A stretch of 64,000 nt of DNA from Crotalaria pallida (taxonomy: Eukaryota; Streptophyta; Magnoliopsida; Fabales; Fabaceae), in contig CM075655.1 of NCBI GenBank assembly GCA_037953625.1, positions 119,419,001 to 119,483,000 on the forward strand. The letters are read 5' to 3'. A program made the translations under genes and the position numbers. Position 1 is the first letter of the stretch. The number at the start of each line of letters is the position of its first letter. The notes under the pieces are model-generated. The model was given only the letters and a program-made list of their open reading frames with translations, made no database searches and had not been told where the DNA came from. Positions 1 to 12,973 of this stretch are shown one piece after another.

Positions 1-489
1 CTCTGTGTCATGAAAATGAATCATGACCTAATAATTTATATTAATTACATGCATATATGGCCATATGGAGTGAAATTATTAGTACGTGTTGGATTATATG
101 GTTCAGAATTCATTTCAATCATTCATACTTTATTTTTTTGCTTAAAATATTCAAAAAATAAATAACAAATAGTGATAATTATCCTGTATCATGTGATTAT
201 CTTATATCATGTGAATATGTGATCCCGAACTACCTAATAATTACTCCATATATGAATTCCCTCCTAGAGAATGCTCAAGTAGTAAATAGAACTTAATTTT
301 AATAACCGGAATGCTTACACAGTAATGGATTTTGAACTCACCAAAAGGTATGTTTTTTTAGGGGGAATTTAGGAATTTTATCCTACTTATAATAAAATAA
401 TATGTTTTCAAAATTGAAATGATGATGATGATAGGTTTTCTTTTTGGAAAACATGCTTTTTTTTGCGTTAAAAGCTATCTTAGTTTTTT
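1..489. other. AT-rich intergenic sequence
   Basis: No coding frame, RNA gene or clear repeat boundary is visible. Short poly-T and AT tracts only. Confidence 0.6.
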
Positions 490-942
490 GGGTTAAATAT
501 TAAAATGGTTCTTGTAAATATTGACCCATTTAAAATTAGTCCCTAAAAAAAAAAAGTTTTTGTTTTGATCTATGCATTTACAAAATATTTTGGTTTTGGT
601 CCCTCTGGTTAAATGTGGAAGGAAAACGTAAAAAACGTAATGTATTACATTTTATGACTAATTAAGGATAATATTCTTGCATTACTTCTCAAGGTAAAAA
701 AAACAACTTCAATTACATAAGAAAGTCAATTAAAAAATCATCATAGTGGAAGGATCAAAACCTATCAAATCCAATAACAGAAAGACCAAAACAAACTACC
801 ATCATAATTATGAATACCAAAATTTATCATGAATGACCAAAACCAAAACGTTTTGTAAATGCAGGGACCAAAACCAATTTTTTTTATAGAAATTAATTTC
901 AAAGGAATCAATATTTAAAGTGACTGTTTTAATATTTAAGTC
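490..942. mobile_element. MULE-like foldback element with 9-bp TSD
   Basis: About 453 bp with inverted arms of 100 bases or more (ggttaaatattaaaatggtt.. against aatatttaag.. on the other side; both arms contain ggttttggtccct). It is flanked by tagtttttt (481-489) and tggtttttt (943-951), a 9-bp direct repeat with one mismatch, the size used by Mutator-like elements. No transposase. Confidence 0.6.
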
Positions 943-1379
943 TGGTTTTTTATATAAAAAAAATTTCAAATCTATTTGTGTATGTTCATCAAGTAATGAC
1001 AAGGAACTCAATTCCTTTTAAACGTTAACGTCGTCTCAGGGTTGGGTCATGTGTGGATAAGAAAAAGGTGTTATAAGATCATGTTTACACTCATAAAGGT
1101 TTGCCTGATGACTCAAATTCAATGGATTAATTGAACTCCAAATAACAACAATCGTGGAAAAAATATACTACTAAATATGTCAATAAAGTACACTAATTAT
1201 GTCCTTATGTTAAATGCATATTTATGAATAAAACAAATACACTATTAAATTGTAATTATGCTGATTTCTCGAGTTTAGGTTATATGAGTAAAAGACTTTG
1301 AATCCACCAGCCATGACTAATTTTTTACCATCTTAGAAAAGATCTACCAGTTAAAATCATAAATTAGCTCGAACACCAG

Positions 1380-1437
<58 letters not shown>

Positions 1438-2599
1438 AAAAAAATTAAGTGCATGTCTTGTGTCCCGTGATAAGTTTTGTCACATTACCAATTTTTTTTT
1501 GTTATCGATCTCAATTAACATAGGTTATTGTTTTTTTTTTCACAGTGTGTATCTAATAACGATACAAGAAAATAATTATAATGTTAATTTCTGGTCTTAT
1601 ATATACTCTGATCATTTTTCTCATGAATCATTTTTTATAAGTAAAAACGCAAATGGGTGCAAAGGCTTCATTTCACGTGATCGGATGTCAATGCATGTGC
1701 CAGCTTGACCCGTGAGATTAGAGATGAGATTGCTGCAAGATGCAGTTAGGAAATAACCGCAATAACAAAAATGTGTAAAATGCGTGCTCTGCCTTATTAT
1801 AAGTATATGTAAAAGTCATTTCAAAAGCTATATTATTATTTTTCCTTAAAAAATAGTTCATATAAACGTTTTACATGCATAATGCAGTAACGTCGATCGT
1901 AATATTATAAATGCCTTTATCCCTCACTGCAGGTTCAAGCATGCTACCCCTTTCAAAACGCCGTGTTTAGCGAGTCAACTGTAGCACTTAATAATTGAAT
2001 TCTTAAGATTAATAGGGAAAATTGAGTACATAATTACAAGGCATCTAAACCATGCAAGTTGTCTATGCCGAAGAAATAATTATTAGATGAGTTAGGCAAA
2101 TTGCATGCATGCACAAAAGGCTCTTCCCTCATTAAATATATTTTTTTTTTATATATATTCTGAACTTGGGACCCATCCGATCATATTGGACTCCACAATC
2201 GAATATAAAACCTTAGTCTTTGATAGGCAGCTAGAACTCCTACCAAGAATTACTAAGCTAAAAGAATAACAAATAACAAATAACTAATAAACTTCATTCA
2301 TATTTTTCATTCCCTTGATCATGTTGTCATACAAAGACTTAAGTAGGAAATAATAAACCCTAGAATGATAGTAGGCCATACAAGTGGCACAATCTTAGGA
2401 AATAGGAATATTCTAGAAAATATACTAATAATTGATAATTATAATAATTATTAAAAGATCTAAATAAATAATTATCCTATCCCTTTTCTTCGAGTGGGCC
2501 AAACATTTCATTTTACCACTACTTGATCTCACTTCCTATTAGTCTTCTTTTATGCTAGTTGGGTTATACTTGATGGACAAAATATGGATATATGAATTA
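943..2599. other. AT-rich intergenic sequence with a long (TA)n tract
   Basis: Holds an AT dinucleotide repeat at 1388-1432. The frame at 1460-1708 is low-complexity and has no recognisable domain. Nothing else supported. Confidence 0.6.
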
Positions 2600-2893
2600 C
2601 TCCTTTTGGTACTATATATAGGATACCTTCTAGAAGAAATTTTTGGTCCTATATATAGGACACTTTATATTTCCTATGCATCATTAATTGTTTTTTCTCT
2701 TTTTGTCCTAATTAAATGCTTTGACTTACTATGTTTTTTTTGTTATTCATTAATGAATGTAAACTTTCTAAGTAAAGTTAAGGGGGTAAAATTGTAATGT
2801 TACTATATATTCTCATAAAATTTACAAAATTAACCACTTTCCTTGGTTCGGAGAATACGGTTAAGTATGTCCTATATATAGGACCGAAGGGAG
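2600..2893. mobile_element. MITE, family A (about 290 bp, TA-flanked)
   Basis: Starts ctccttttggtactatatat and ends atatataggaccgaagggag, flanked by TA on both sides. The interior (cattaatgaatgtaaactt, accactttccttgg) matches the copies at 26574, 33724 and 43545. Ends and TA target fit Stowaway/Tc1-mariner MITEs. Confidence 0.75.
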
Positions 2894-3167
2894 TAATGAA
2901 TATGAATTAATGAATATGGATGTGAGAGGCATGGGAAGCTGTTATCTCACATGGGTAGCCTTGTAGGAGTAACAGAATTAACTGGCGAGAGCCATAAAAA
3001 TTTTGTTGCTATCGAGAGGTCACAGTTTGGTTACGTAGATTTCAGTCATGTAAGGAAAATCAATTTAATGTAAGGATGACGAGTGAATAAGTTGTGAAAG
3101 CAGTGGGACAAGTGAGGTGCGAATGGGAAATGGAATAGGAAGAGAAATGAGGGGAAAACCTGAAATA

Positions 3168-3412
3168 CTTTTGGTTTAAAATATAGGCAACACTAACTAA
3201 CCTTATTAAATTTTCTTTTATTCCCAATGCCACTTTCCTAAAACATCTCTAGAAAATTGTAATCTTAATTAATTTTTGTTTCATTCCCAATACTACTTTC
3301 CAAAAATATCTCTATTTTTATAAATTTGAGAAAATTAATTAAATACAATCAACTAACCTCCTTAATAAGCGTAAAAGTGGTTAGAATTGCTTATAATTCG
3401 AGTCGGAGGGAG
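3168..3412. mobile_element. MITE, family E (about 245 bp, TA-flanked)
   Basis: Left end cttttggtttaaaatatagg and right end ttataattcgagtcggaggg are imperfect inverted repeats flanked by TA. The interior 'ttttgtttcattcccaat' recurs in the copies at 13666 and 44172. Confidence 0.55.
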
Positions 3413-4685
3413 TATATTAACAAGGGCATTTTGGGAAAAACAAAGTTTGGGATGTATTGATTAAAATATGGGATGAAAAAAAAAATGATTTCCGTCGAAT
3501 TTTCCCTTTTCCAAATTAGTTGAACATCATTGGACCAAAGCATGTAACTTCAATTGAATACAGTAGAGGTATTATCCGTCTATATAATTTCTACTTCCTC
3601 GGTTCTTTTTATTAACTGTTCTTTTTAAAAAAGAAAAAAGAAAATTTTTGTGTTTTTACTTATTCTTTGAGGATTTCAAAAGTGAAATAAATGCTATTTT
3701 TTATATTTGTCTCTATTCAATAGGTCTTGGTTTACGTAAATAGCAGAGAGAAATTAATAATTATATAGAGATAAAGGGTACAGTGAAAATAATGATTGCA
3801 TTTGTTAAATGATATATTTTATTTAAAATATGACATATATATAAAAACGTAGGAAACAGTTAACAGGAGTCTTACACACATTTTAACTTTGTTTAACTAG
3901 AATAACTTTTTTTTTATCTTCGCTCTAAAAATTTAGAAGTGAATATATTTTGTTGAAAAACTAAACGTAAGACCTTTAATTTTTTTGATATATGATTTCT
4001 CAATACAAATTATCTTCTTTTAAATTTTTATCATCAAGTCTTAAAGATGATGTTGAAAAACGTTTTTTTTTAAATAAAAATTTTAGATAAGAAAAGGTTT
4101 TTTTTAGACAAATTATCGATTTATAACAAATATTTACACATTAAAACTATAAATCAGAATGAAATAAAGTGTTCATGAATTCAAATCTAAATCATGTAAT
4201 TGAAATGAGAAAATAAAATTGACTAGCTGAACTATTTTTATTTTTAGCTTATGTATAAACTAATATGGAAATATATCAATCTAAATCTACTTGATTTAAC
4301 AACTTAAGTAGTACTGCTTTTGGTAGATAAAAGATACTTGCTATTTAAACAAAAGAAACTACATTGGTTCGGGGCTTAGGACTCACAAATGAAAGATGGG
4401 GATATCCCACTTGCTAGGAATATACCATTTGTTGGGAATATAATAGTATCCACAAGTTTACATTTTTAAAACAAGTGTTGATTATACATGTAGTATTTCC
4501 GCTTACAAACCTTCACAACATAATAATCAAGGGTCCTTTTTCGGTGCTAACTGTTTTTAGATGAGTATAGATACTAACTTCTTTTACCTACTAATTCCGA
4601 TTTCTCTACGGTGCCTCAGTTTCTCGTTATTATATTTTAAATAAATCTCTTTCCTACCCGTGTAAAGCACATGTCCATAATTAAT

Positions 4686-4959
4686 ACTTCTTCCGTTCCT
4701 AATTATAAGGCTCTCTTAATACTTTTATTTTGTCCCTATTTATAAGGCTCTTTTCCAATTTTCAATGAGCATTAATTATTTTTTTCCACAAACATCCATA
4801 TTTATTAAACACTTTTTAGATTCTCATTAATATTAACAGGGATAATTTTGAAAATACATATCAAAAGTTCACATTTTCAATACAATTAACTAAATTATTC
4901 CACTTACTTGATGCAGGTGAAATCTCTCAAAATGGCCTTATAATTAGGGACAGAAATAG
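4686..4959. mobile_element. MITE, family B (reverse orientation)
   Basis: Flanked by TA; ends cttcttccgttcctaattat and ttataattagggacagaaat. The interior is the reverse complement of the copies at 5327 and 15043 (for example atatcaaaagttcacatttt). Confidence 0.7.
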
Positions 4960-5144
4960 TATTTAATACTACTAACAACTGATAATAACCACCACTAGTC
5001 TTCTTCCTTTGCTAGAAAAAAAAACTAATATCTAACATTTAAATAATTTATTAAACTAATAAATATTTAAAATATTGTTATATTTTTTAAAATAATAATT
5101 TAATTTATATTCATTTAAATAATTACTCCTACGTTTCTTGTATA

Positions 5145-5691
5145 CTCTCTTCAGTCTAATATAAACACATATTGAAGAGTTTTTTTAATTCTTAATATAA
5201 GTCTCATTTTCAATTTTCAGTGATATTAATTACTTTTTTTCAAAACAAATCTATTTACTCAACACTTTTTATAATCTCAATAATAATAATAGTTATAGAC
5301 GCACTTTCGAAAAAGTATATCAAATACTCCCTACGTCCCTAAATATAAGACCTCTTTGGGGGATTTCATGTCCATTAGGAAAGTGAAATAATTTAGTTAA
5401 TTGTATTTGAAATGTGAACTTTTGATATGTAATTTCAAAATTACCCTTGTTAATATTATTGAGAATCTAAAAAGTGTTAAATAAATAGGGGTGTTTTGGA
5501 AAAAAATAATTAAAGATCATTGAAACTTGATAAAGTGTTTTGTAAATAGGGACAAAATAAAAGTGTAAAAAATATTTATATTTAGTGACGAAGGGAGTAT
5601 TTACATTTTCAATATCACTAACAATATTAACTAACTTTCTTAAAGGGCGTAAAAATTGGTCAAAACAATTTTTAATAAGGATTAAAGGAAG
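5145..5691. mobile_element. MITE, family E, interrupted by a family B MITE
   Basis: Left end ctctcttcagtctaatataa, right end taaggattaaaggaag, TA on both sides. The interior is split at 5327-5597 by another MITE; removing that copy and one TA rejoins atatcaaata with tttacattttcaat. Confidence 0.65.
5327..5597. mobile_element. MITE, family B (271 bp), nested
   Basis: ctccctacgtccctaaatat at the left and atatttagtgacgaagggag at the right form terminal inverted repeats, with TA duplicated on both sides. Closely similar to 15043-15318. Confidence 0.8.
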
Positions 5692-5732
5692 TATAAGCTC
5701 TTGAGTTGACTTTTGCGTGAATTACGGAAATT

Positions 5733-6047
5733 ACTCACCAGTCTCATAAGTTATGCATATGTTGATTTAGAAATTGCACATGAATTAAGAAATGAGTAAA
5801 TGATGTAAGAATTTGGTACATTTTGACCAAATTACACCCATTTAATAATATGAGAGAGTAATAATAAATGTATGAAGATTATATTAAAGAAAAATTGAGA
5901 TATGAGTCGTAAAAAAAAGAATGTAATAAATTAGGACATGTTGAGAAAAGAAGTATAAATAAGTAGTATTGAGTTTCTAAATGAATATAACTTATGAGAT
6001 AAAGTAAAATGACTAAACGAACATAACTTATGGGATAGAAGGAGTAG
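5733..6047. mobile_element. MITE, family G
   Basis: Left end ctcaccagtctcataagtta and right end ataacttatgggatagaagg are inverted repeats. Part of the same sequence recurs at about 7114-7260. Confidence 0.55.
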
Positions 6048-6218
6048 TTAATATTGTCAGTGGTATTGAAATTGATAATATTATTATATTATTATTTTAA
6101 ATCTTAATTACTATTATAATTATAAATTACTTTATTTATTAGTATTATTTTTTAAATATTAATTTTAAAAAAATCTGTACAAAAAATATTCCATGCCACA
6201 TAGGTGTTTTTTAAAGAT

Positions 6219-6731
6219 GATTTATTTAGGTTTTTAGTCCCTGAACTTTGGTATTTTTTTGGAATTTGTTCTTAAAATTTTTTTCGATGCTTTGAGTCCC
6301 TAAATTTTGCTCAAATTTTGGAAATGGTCCTTTCATTATTACTTAATTGGTGATATGACCGAGGATTTGTCACGTCACCTTCGCCACATCGATAGGTAAC
6401 GTGTCAGATGGTGCCACGTGAATTTTATAAATTAAAAAAATAATTAAAATTGTATTTTTTTTTAGAAAAATCGAATCTTTTACTAAATTTGAAAAGAAAA
6501 TATTTTTATAATAAAAAAAATCATGTATTGTCTCGTGGCTATATATTACACATCACTTGTAGATATTGTGAAAGTGACGTGAGATGTCGTCGGCTATTTC
6601 ATCACTTAAGTGACGAAAAGACCATTTCAAAAAATTAAACAAAATTTAGGGACCCAAATCTTCGAAAAAAAGGTTTAAGGACCAATTCCAAAAGAGCAAC
6701 TAAGTTGAGGGACTAAAATGTTTAATAAGCC
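6219..6731. mobile_element. MULE-like foldback element, 513 bp, copy 1
   Basis: Long inverted arms with ends like ggcttatttaacattttagt and the phrase gtccctgaactt; 9-bp direct repeats tttaaagat (6210-6218) and ttaaaagat (6732-6740) flank it with one mismatch. The second copy (519 bp) is in WDR55 intron 6 at 35788. No transposase, so non-autonomous. Frame 6450-6638 is not a gene. Confidence 0.75.
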
Positions 6732-6761
6732 TTAAAAGATTATGCGTTGAAATATGTAATA

Positions 6762-7112
6762 CTCTCTCTGTTTCACAATATTTGGCCTTTTAGGTCTGGG
6801 CACACAGATTAAGAAAGTGTTAATTATTGTAAGTATTGTGTATAGTTTGTCTAAAATGTCCCTATTTAATTCTTATTGAAAATTGTAATAGTATTTAATT
6901 TTTATTAGTAAGTGTGTTCATTAATTAATGTATAGTGATTTAGAGATGAGAGAAATGATAAAAGTAGAATTAATGAGGAGTAAGAAAAATGATTGAATGA
7001 AAGGTTAATATTGGAAAAAAAAACATGTTTGTGTATTGAAAATGTAAAAGGTCAAACATTGTGAAACAATAAAAAAAAAGATAAAAGGCCAAATATTGTG
7101 AAACGGAGGGAG
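6762..7112. mobile_element. MITE, family F (about 350 bp)
   Basis: TA-flanked, with ends ctctctctgtttcacaatat and atattgtgaaacggagggag. The right arm is partly duplicated: a similar aaaggtcaaacattgtgaaa lies about 36 bases further in. Confidence 0.7.
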
Positions 7113-8380
7113 TAATAAATGTATGGAGATTATATTAAAGAGAGGTGGAGAGATGAGTGATGAAAATGATGATATAATAAATAAGGGTATGCTTGAAAAA
7201 AGAATTATAAATGAGTATTGAGTTTCTAAAAGAATATATATATTGGGAAGACAAATATAAAAGCTAAAATTCATTTATTTTAATATTATTTTTATTTATT
7301 TTTCCTAATTTTTAATTTATTTTTAACAGAAATAAAATTAACACAAAGACTATACTAGTTTTTTAAAAAAAAAATTATTTTAAAAGCCACCGAAAATGGG
7401 AAGAAAAAAATTTAAGGAAAGTGGAGAGGCAAGTCTTTGGACTCCTATGCTTCTTGGAAGTAATCCAATTCCAGGTAACCGGTTTTAATCATCACCCTCC
7501 ATTTTCCATAATGTACCATAACCATAGATTATGCAGTTAGTATACATACTCATCCACTTTTGGTGAGTATTGCATACAGACCCAATAATCAAATGCTACT
7601 TATACTCAAATAAAGTATTGGATCTGTTCTTCGTAAAACTTCACATTCCAACTCCAAAACTGTGCTCGTAATTTTTATTTTTTATTTTTTTTGGGGAAAT
7701 TACATTTCATTATGTTACATTCAACTATTTGAATATAAACATTAGTGTTAAACATTATTGGTATTCTCTCACGATATAAGCATAATCTATTTCGATGTCA
7801 CTAACTGAACTCAAACTTTGGCACAGTATTTGGAAATCACTGGTTCAACTCAATGTTGGTGGTTACATTAAATTATCAGATCATAAACATCAGTACTTAT
7901 TAAACATTGATAGTTTTCTGTTTCATGCACACCTCAAAATCAAAAAATGATTGAAGAACTGAAAGTGCCCCATTACGAGGGCTTGATTTCACTTTAATAT
8001 CATGTAATACTTAATTATTTTTTTAAAAATATGAGATGTCTGACTTCTTTCTACAATTACATAATGACAACAAAGTAACGGAGATCAACACAACTAAATA
8101 CAAAAGAAAAGAAAATTAAAAACTAAAATACCAGAGACATTACAACTACTTGACAGACACTAACTAGGACACAACACAAACGGTTAACAAAAAAGGGAAT
8201 AAAACCTAAATCTGATTCTCAAGTCCTCCTGTACATTAATTATCAGAAAGAAGCAGTGCCTCACATGGGCCTGGTTTTTTGTATCCACACCCCACCACCT
8301 TCAAGCTTACTTTAGAAAATAATTTGTATAGATGAGAATCTCTTTAATCAAGCTTCTTTGCACGTTGCCATGGGGCCAGC
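7113..8380. other. MITE fragment, then HMGR 3' flank
   Basis: 7114-7260 is a partial copy of the family G MITE. The remainder is AT-rich; the 3' untranslated part of HMGR probably reaches down to about 8100-8200. No further gene is seen. Confidence 0.5.
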
Positions 8381-11300
8381 TCACGTGACAATATTGGAGA
8401 TATCCCTGCTAGATCTGTTGTACTTCATGTGGCTCTTGACAAGCTGCCCAGCTGCTATTGCAGACATAAGTGAGAGCTCTCCGGCAAGGACTGAACCAGC
8501 TACTATGGTTGCCAGTTGCTTTGAATTTGCACCTGGAGAATCTTTGCTGGCACCCTTCACTCCAAGTAAATTGAGACAAGCTGACTGAGATGCAAGCTGA
8601 GTTCCCCCTCCAACTGTACCCACCTGCACCATCAGATATTGCATATGTCAAAACACAAAAAGTGATCTAGTCGTTATTTTCTCAAGTATCAAAAAATATA
8701 AAATATTGTAATAGATACGTTGGTATATGAAGGACTAGACATTAATGCATCACATATTAGATTGTAGATGGGAAAAATGGTGAATCTAGTTATAATGAGA
8801 TGATAAATATTATAGATATGTGAAGATATGTGATTGTAAATATAATGAAAAAGAGGACGAGCATATAATGAAAATGGAGGAATGAAAGAAAAGACTACTA
8901 AAAGAGGTTCGGTTGATCTGATCAACTCATTCCCAATGGAATAGACTGATGGCAACATAAATTGCTCCGCTCTACACATGCCAAAGAAGCATGTTTGGTA
9001 CAGAGAAAAAGACAAAGCTTAAGATAGAAAACATAATAAAAAAACAAAAAAAAATGAAGGGGACAGATTCAATTGAGACAAAACTACTGAGATAAACAAG
9101 GGTGAGGGCACTGAATCTTAGATTGTTGTCTTGAATGGTGGATGATATTTTCACCATGGATGGTTCAGAGACAAGTGAGGGACCAACCACCAGGCCTCAC
9201 CCTTAACAAGATGCCTCACCAATATTATGCCTGGATATACAAGGACTTGTTCCTGAGGAGTACTGTTGTTTTAACATAAAGTTTTGAACATGTATTTGAT
9301 GCCCTATACATTTTCCTGCATCTATCACTTCTTTTTAATCTTCTTTCTTCCTTTACCCTCAACATGCATTTATTATGACCTCTAATACTAGTATGATAAC
9401 TCAGCATTTATTAAAACCGCTGTAGGTTAGAAAAATACTAGAGACGTGTCTCTATCTCTCTCGTGTGTGTGTCTTACTTGATTGAATTAGAACATGGATA
9501 TACAATAAATGATGCAAGTACGGAGAGACGTGTCTGTCACATCTGCTTACTAGATAGAATTAAGAGTATGGATTTTGGATATACAAGAAATGAGGTGGGG
9601 CCAAATTTAATTAGATGGTTAAAACGGTAAAGTCATGAGATGATATGAATGTAAGTGTGTGTGAGTACTGCTTAGAATGGATGGAAATTTAGGGTCAAAA
9701 AATAAAAGATTGTGGGGGCTTTATGACCAAAATAAGTAGTTGTACCTCAACGGAAGGCATAGTGACAGAGACGTGAAGGTCCTTGCCATCATTGACAGCT
9801 TCCATCATGGTAATGCAGTGAGAACTCTCCACATTCTGAGCAGGATCCTGACCAGTGGCTAAGTAGATAGCTGAAACAATATTGCTAGCATGGGCATTGA
9901 AACCACCAAGAGCACCAGCAATGGCTGAGCCAGTAAGATTTTTGAGCATGTTAAGCTCAACCAATGCCTCCACACTGGTCTTCAACACTTTCTTGACCAC
10001 CTCTTCCTTGATTACAGCCTCGCAGACCACAGACTTGCCACGCCCTTCAATCCAGTTCACAGCTGCTGCTTTCTTGTCCGAACAGTAATTTCCTGGTTTA
10101 AGCAAAACAGGGTCAAGGGCAATTTTAGTAACAAGTTTGACCATAACCATAAAGGACGATAACAACCGAGCCTTTACTCATTATGCGAGATCAGCAACAT
10201 AGATCAATCAACACCATAATGCTCTATTGTAAATCATATCCATAAACAAACCATAGAAATCTACATCCTTTTAAATGATTTCATCTATAACTTTTATTGG
10301 TCCCCCTCTATCTCTAGCAACCGGGACCATAACTATAAACAGTAGACAAAAAGGAACATGTTAAGTTATGTTTACCTGATATTCCAATAACATCCATGTC
10401 AGGGAAATCAGTCTGAAGATAATCAAGTACATTTTGCACTCCTTTGGAAACCATGTTCATGCCCATAGCGTCCCCGGTGCTGCAACCGAATCTAATATAT
10501 AAATTCTTTCCTGCTATAGCAGCTTTGATACTCTGCAACCGAGCAAATCTGCTTGACCTGCACATACCAATGAATCAATCAACCATGAACAGCTCAATCT
10601 AAACTACAATTACCAATAATCAATCCTTGAAAAGCAGTAAAGTGATAACAGTTCCAAATGGGCAATCCCATCAACAAAGTACAAAGTACAAACAAAAACA
10701 AAAGGAATCTCCACTGTATTAAAACATAGCCAAACTTATCATACTTATATGGAAATAGTAATAAAACTTAATTACCAAACTAAAGTCATTCAAGGGTTTT
10801 AAAATCAGGACCACATAGTTAGCTACCAGCCTACCACAACCGCATCAAGCTGAGACGGCACAAAAGCCGCCGAACGCAACCGCAATTTAAAAACCTTAAG
10901 TGCATATATCCAAATTAAGCAACAACAACAACAACAACAACAACTTGGACTTGTCATTAAAAAGATTTACTCTTTACTGCAAAAAGATCAGTTTTCTAAT
11001 CTCTACTTCCTTTTTCTTTTGACCTCGTCAAGATAATAAAAAAAATATTTGAGGCTCCTACTAATTTAAAAAACAAAACAAAGAAAGATTTCATCATAAA
11101 AAAACAAAGAAACAAAAAAAGAAAGAAATTAAAAGAAAAGAAAATTACTTGTTGAAAACGACAGATAGAGAATCAAAATTCTCAGGATCTTCCAAATAAA
11201 ATTTCAACTGAGCAGCTCTTTTAGCAGAACCGAATCTCACAACAGGAGCACGCGTCATGCTATCACCAAGCACCTCCGACGAAGCGCCGCCGGAGGCGTG

Positions 11301-12044
11301 AATCGCCTTGCAACCTCTGTTAGTACTCGCCACCAAGCACCCTTCCGTCGTCGCCATCGGCACCGTATATTCCTTCCCGTCCAATAACAACGGTCCCGCA
11401 ACCCCAACCGGTATCTGAACGTAACCAATCGGCATCTCACAACACTGACCTAATATCGATTCGTAATCGAACCCTTCCACCGGTAAACCCTCCAGCGACC
11501 GCGTCGTTACCTTCTCCACCGCCGTGCGCCGGATCACCGCCGCGCGTTTACAGTCTCCGAGCTCAGATTCGAGAGAATAAGACGAGACGGTGCCGGAGAC
11601 GACGGAGTTGACAATGTCCTCGTCGGAGGAGTGAGCTTGTTGGATAGGTTTAGCGATGAGTTTGGTGTCTCGGTCTTCGTCTTTGTCGTCTTTCTCGGAG
11701 GAAGGGGAAGAGGAGGAGCGAGTGGAGGAGGAGGAGGAGGAGAGGAAAGGATGGAGCATGAGGCCAATGCTGAAGAAGGAGGTGAGGTAGATGAAGGAGA
11801 AGAGGAGAGAGAGAATGGCGGCGAGTTCGGAGAAGGTGACGGAGTTGAGAGGGGTGGAGGAGCGGATCTTGTCGCGCCAGCGGTAGAGGAGGAATTGAGC
11901 GACGGAGAAAAAGAAGGCCAAGAAAAGAGCATTGGTGAGGTAGAGAAGGAGCAGTGGTGGCGGTTGGGAATGGGGTTTGTTGGTTTTGGGTTCGCCGACG
12001 GGGTTCGAACGAACCGGGTTCGACGGGCGCCGGCGAACGACCAT
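8381..12044 (-). CDS. HMGR: 3-hydroxy-3-methylglutaryl-CoA reductase (HMGR), 4 exons, 555 aa
   Basis: Reduces HMG-CoA to mevalonate with 2 NADPH, the committed step of cytosolic isoprenoid and sterol synthesis, at the ER membrane. Exons (minus): 12044-11149, 10557-10376, 10092-9746, 8623-8381; all junctions are GT/AG and in frame, and four exons is the usual plant HMGR layout. Seen in the protein: Arg-rich N-terminus (MVVRRRP), two membrane spans (about 31-54 and 72-98), a Ser/acidic linker (101-130), then the catalytic domain. Catalytic residues match the family: Glu234 in TTEGCLVAS, Lys366 in [10 protein letters not shown], Asp442 in GQDPAQN, His540 in LVKSHM. NADPH motifs are DAMGMNM (328-334) and GTVGGGTQ (477-484). 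HMKYNRSS (540-547) is the conserved SnRK1-type phosphorylation site. An in-frame ATG at 12323 lies upstream of the TATA box, so 12044 is preferred. Length is close to the plant norm (about 560-600 aa). Confidence 0.97.
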
Positions 12045-12170
12045 TGGACCGGGGTAAAAGGGTAAATAATAATAATAATAAAAATAAAATGGGTGGAAAT
12101 GGACGGTGGAAGAAGGAAGGAAGGAAAAGAAGGGGACGGAAATAGAAATGGGAGGGAGAGAAAAAAGGGG

Positions 12171-12180
12171 GTTTATATAG
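12171..12180 (-). promoter_or_regulatory. TATA box of the HMGR gene
   Basis: Read on the minus strand this is ctatataaac, a good plant TATA box, about 127 bases upstream of the chosen HMGR start codon. It would put transcription start near 12140-12150 and give a leader of roughly 100 bases that is C/T-rich and contains a short ATT-repeat tract (12066-12085). It also argues against use of the ATG at 12323. Confidence 0.6.
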
Positions 12181-12344
12181 TAAAAAGGGGGGTGTGGGTG
12201 TGGGAGTGCGAGTGAGGAGAGAGTGAGGAACAAGGAAAGAGAAGGCGCGGGAGCTGAGCTCAGAAAAGCCCACGCGTACAGCGTGCATTCCACCTTAGTC
12301 TTAGTCTGCTGTAACTCTCTCACCTCTTTTGCTATCTCATAAGC

Positions 12345-12724
12345 CGCTCACTCTTTCTCTAATTCTCTTCTTCATTTACTGTAATACAGCAACAGTACAC
12401 CTTCTTATGAACTACTTTAAATATAAATGAAACAATTATTTTATTAAAATATTTTAGAAATGATTGTATTAAAAATAAAATTTAAAATTTTACTTATATT
12501 TAATACTATAATGAAGTGTTTTTATTTCCTTATTTAAAATGGGAAGAAATACTTCTTTAACGTGTGTTTTCAAGTGAAGATGAAAAGTTAATGGTACAGT
12601 TGTTTTTTTGCCATTTTGTTTTAAAAGACAGTAATGTGATTTTTAAATTTATTAATTATAGGATGACACACCGTGTGATATTAGTGCACAGTCATTCTTT
12701 AATTGTCTGATTAGTATGTGTTAT
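12345..12724. other. HMGR upstream region
   Basis: AT-rich sequence upstream of HMGR. The segment 12530-12720 resembles 14170-14345 (both contain aacgtgtgttttca and gtgatattagt/atgatatttgt-like stretches), so part of the promoter-distal DNA is a dispersed repeat. No gene. Confidence 0.45.
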
Positions 12725-12973
12725 ACTCCCTCCCTCACAAAAAGTAAATCTTTGATAATTCAACAAAAATGTGGGAATATAGTTAATAAATCTTTGATAA
12801 TGTATTGTTCTTCAAATTAATCAATTACCAAAACAAATATTTAATATATGTTTTCTTGATTAATCAATAATAAAATATGCAATGCAATTTCAATTTTGTT
12901 TATTCACTATTTTAACTTTAATTTGTGACAAAATTCTTCTATGTTTTTTACTAATTTTATGGGATGGATGGAG
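12725..12973. mobile_element. MITE-like element (about 250 bp)
   Basis: Begins ctccctccctcacaaaaagt and ends atgggatggatggag with TA on each side. The inner arms are poorly matched, so this is a degenerate copy. Confidence 0.45.

Noticed and set aside
1388..1432. CRISPR-like or regulatory repeat
   Set aside because: A plain TA microsatellite; the organism is a plant.
8358..8588. Plus-strand ATG frame at the 3' end of HMGR
   Set aside because: Antisense of the last HMGR exon.
11631..12065. Plus-strand frame of 144 codons rich in Gly/Glu
   Set aside because: It is the antisense of HMGR exon 1, whose Ser/Pro/Leu codons give this composition.
11145..12323. Full 392-codon frame as the HMGR N-terminus
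   Set aside because: It starts upstream of the TATA box and runs past the exon 1 donor at 11148; HMGR homology begins at 12044.
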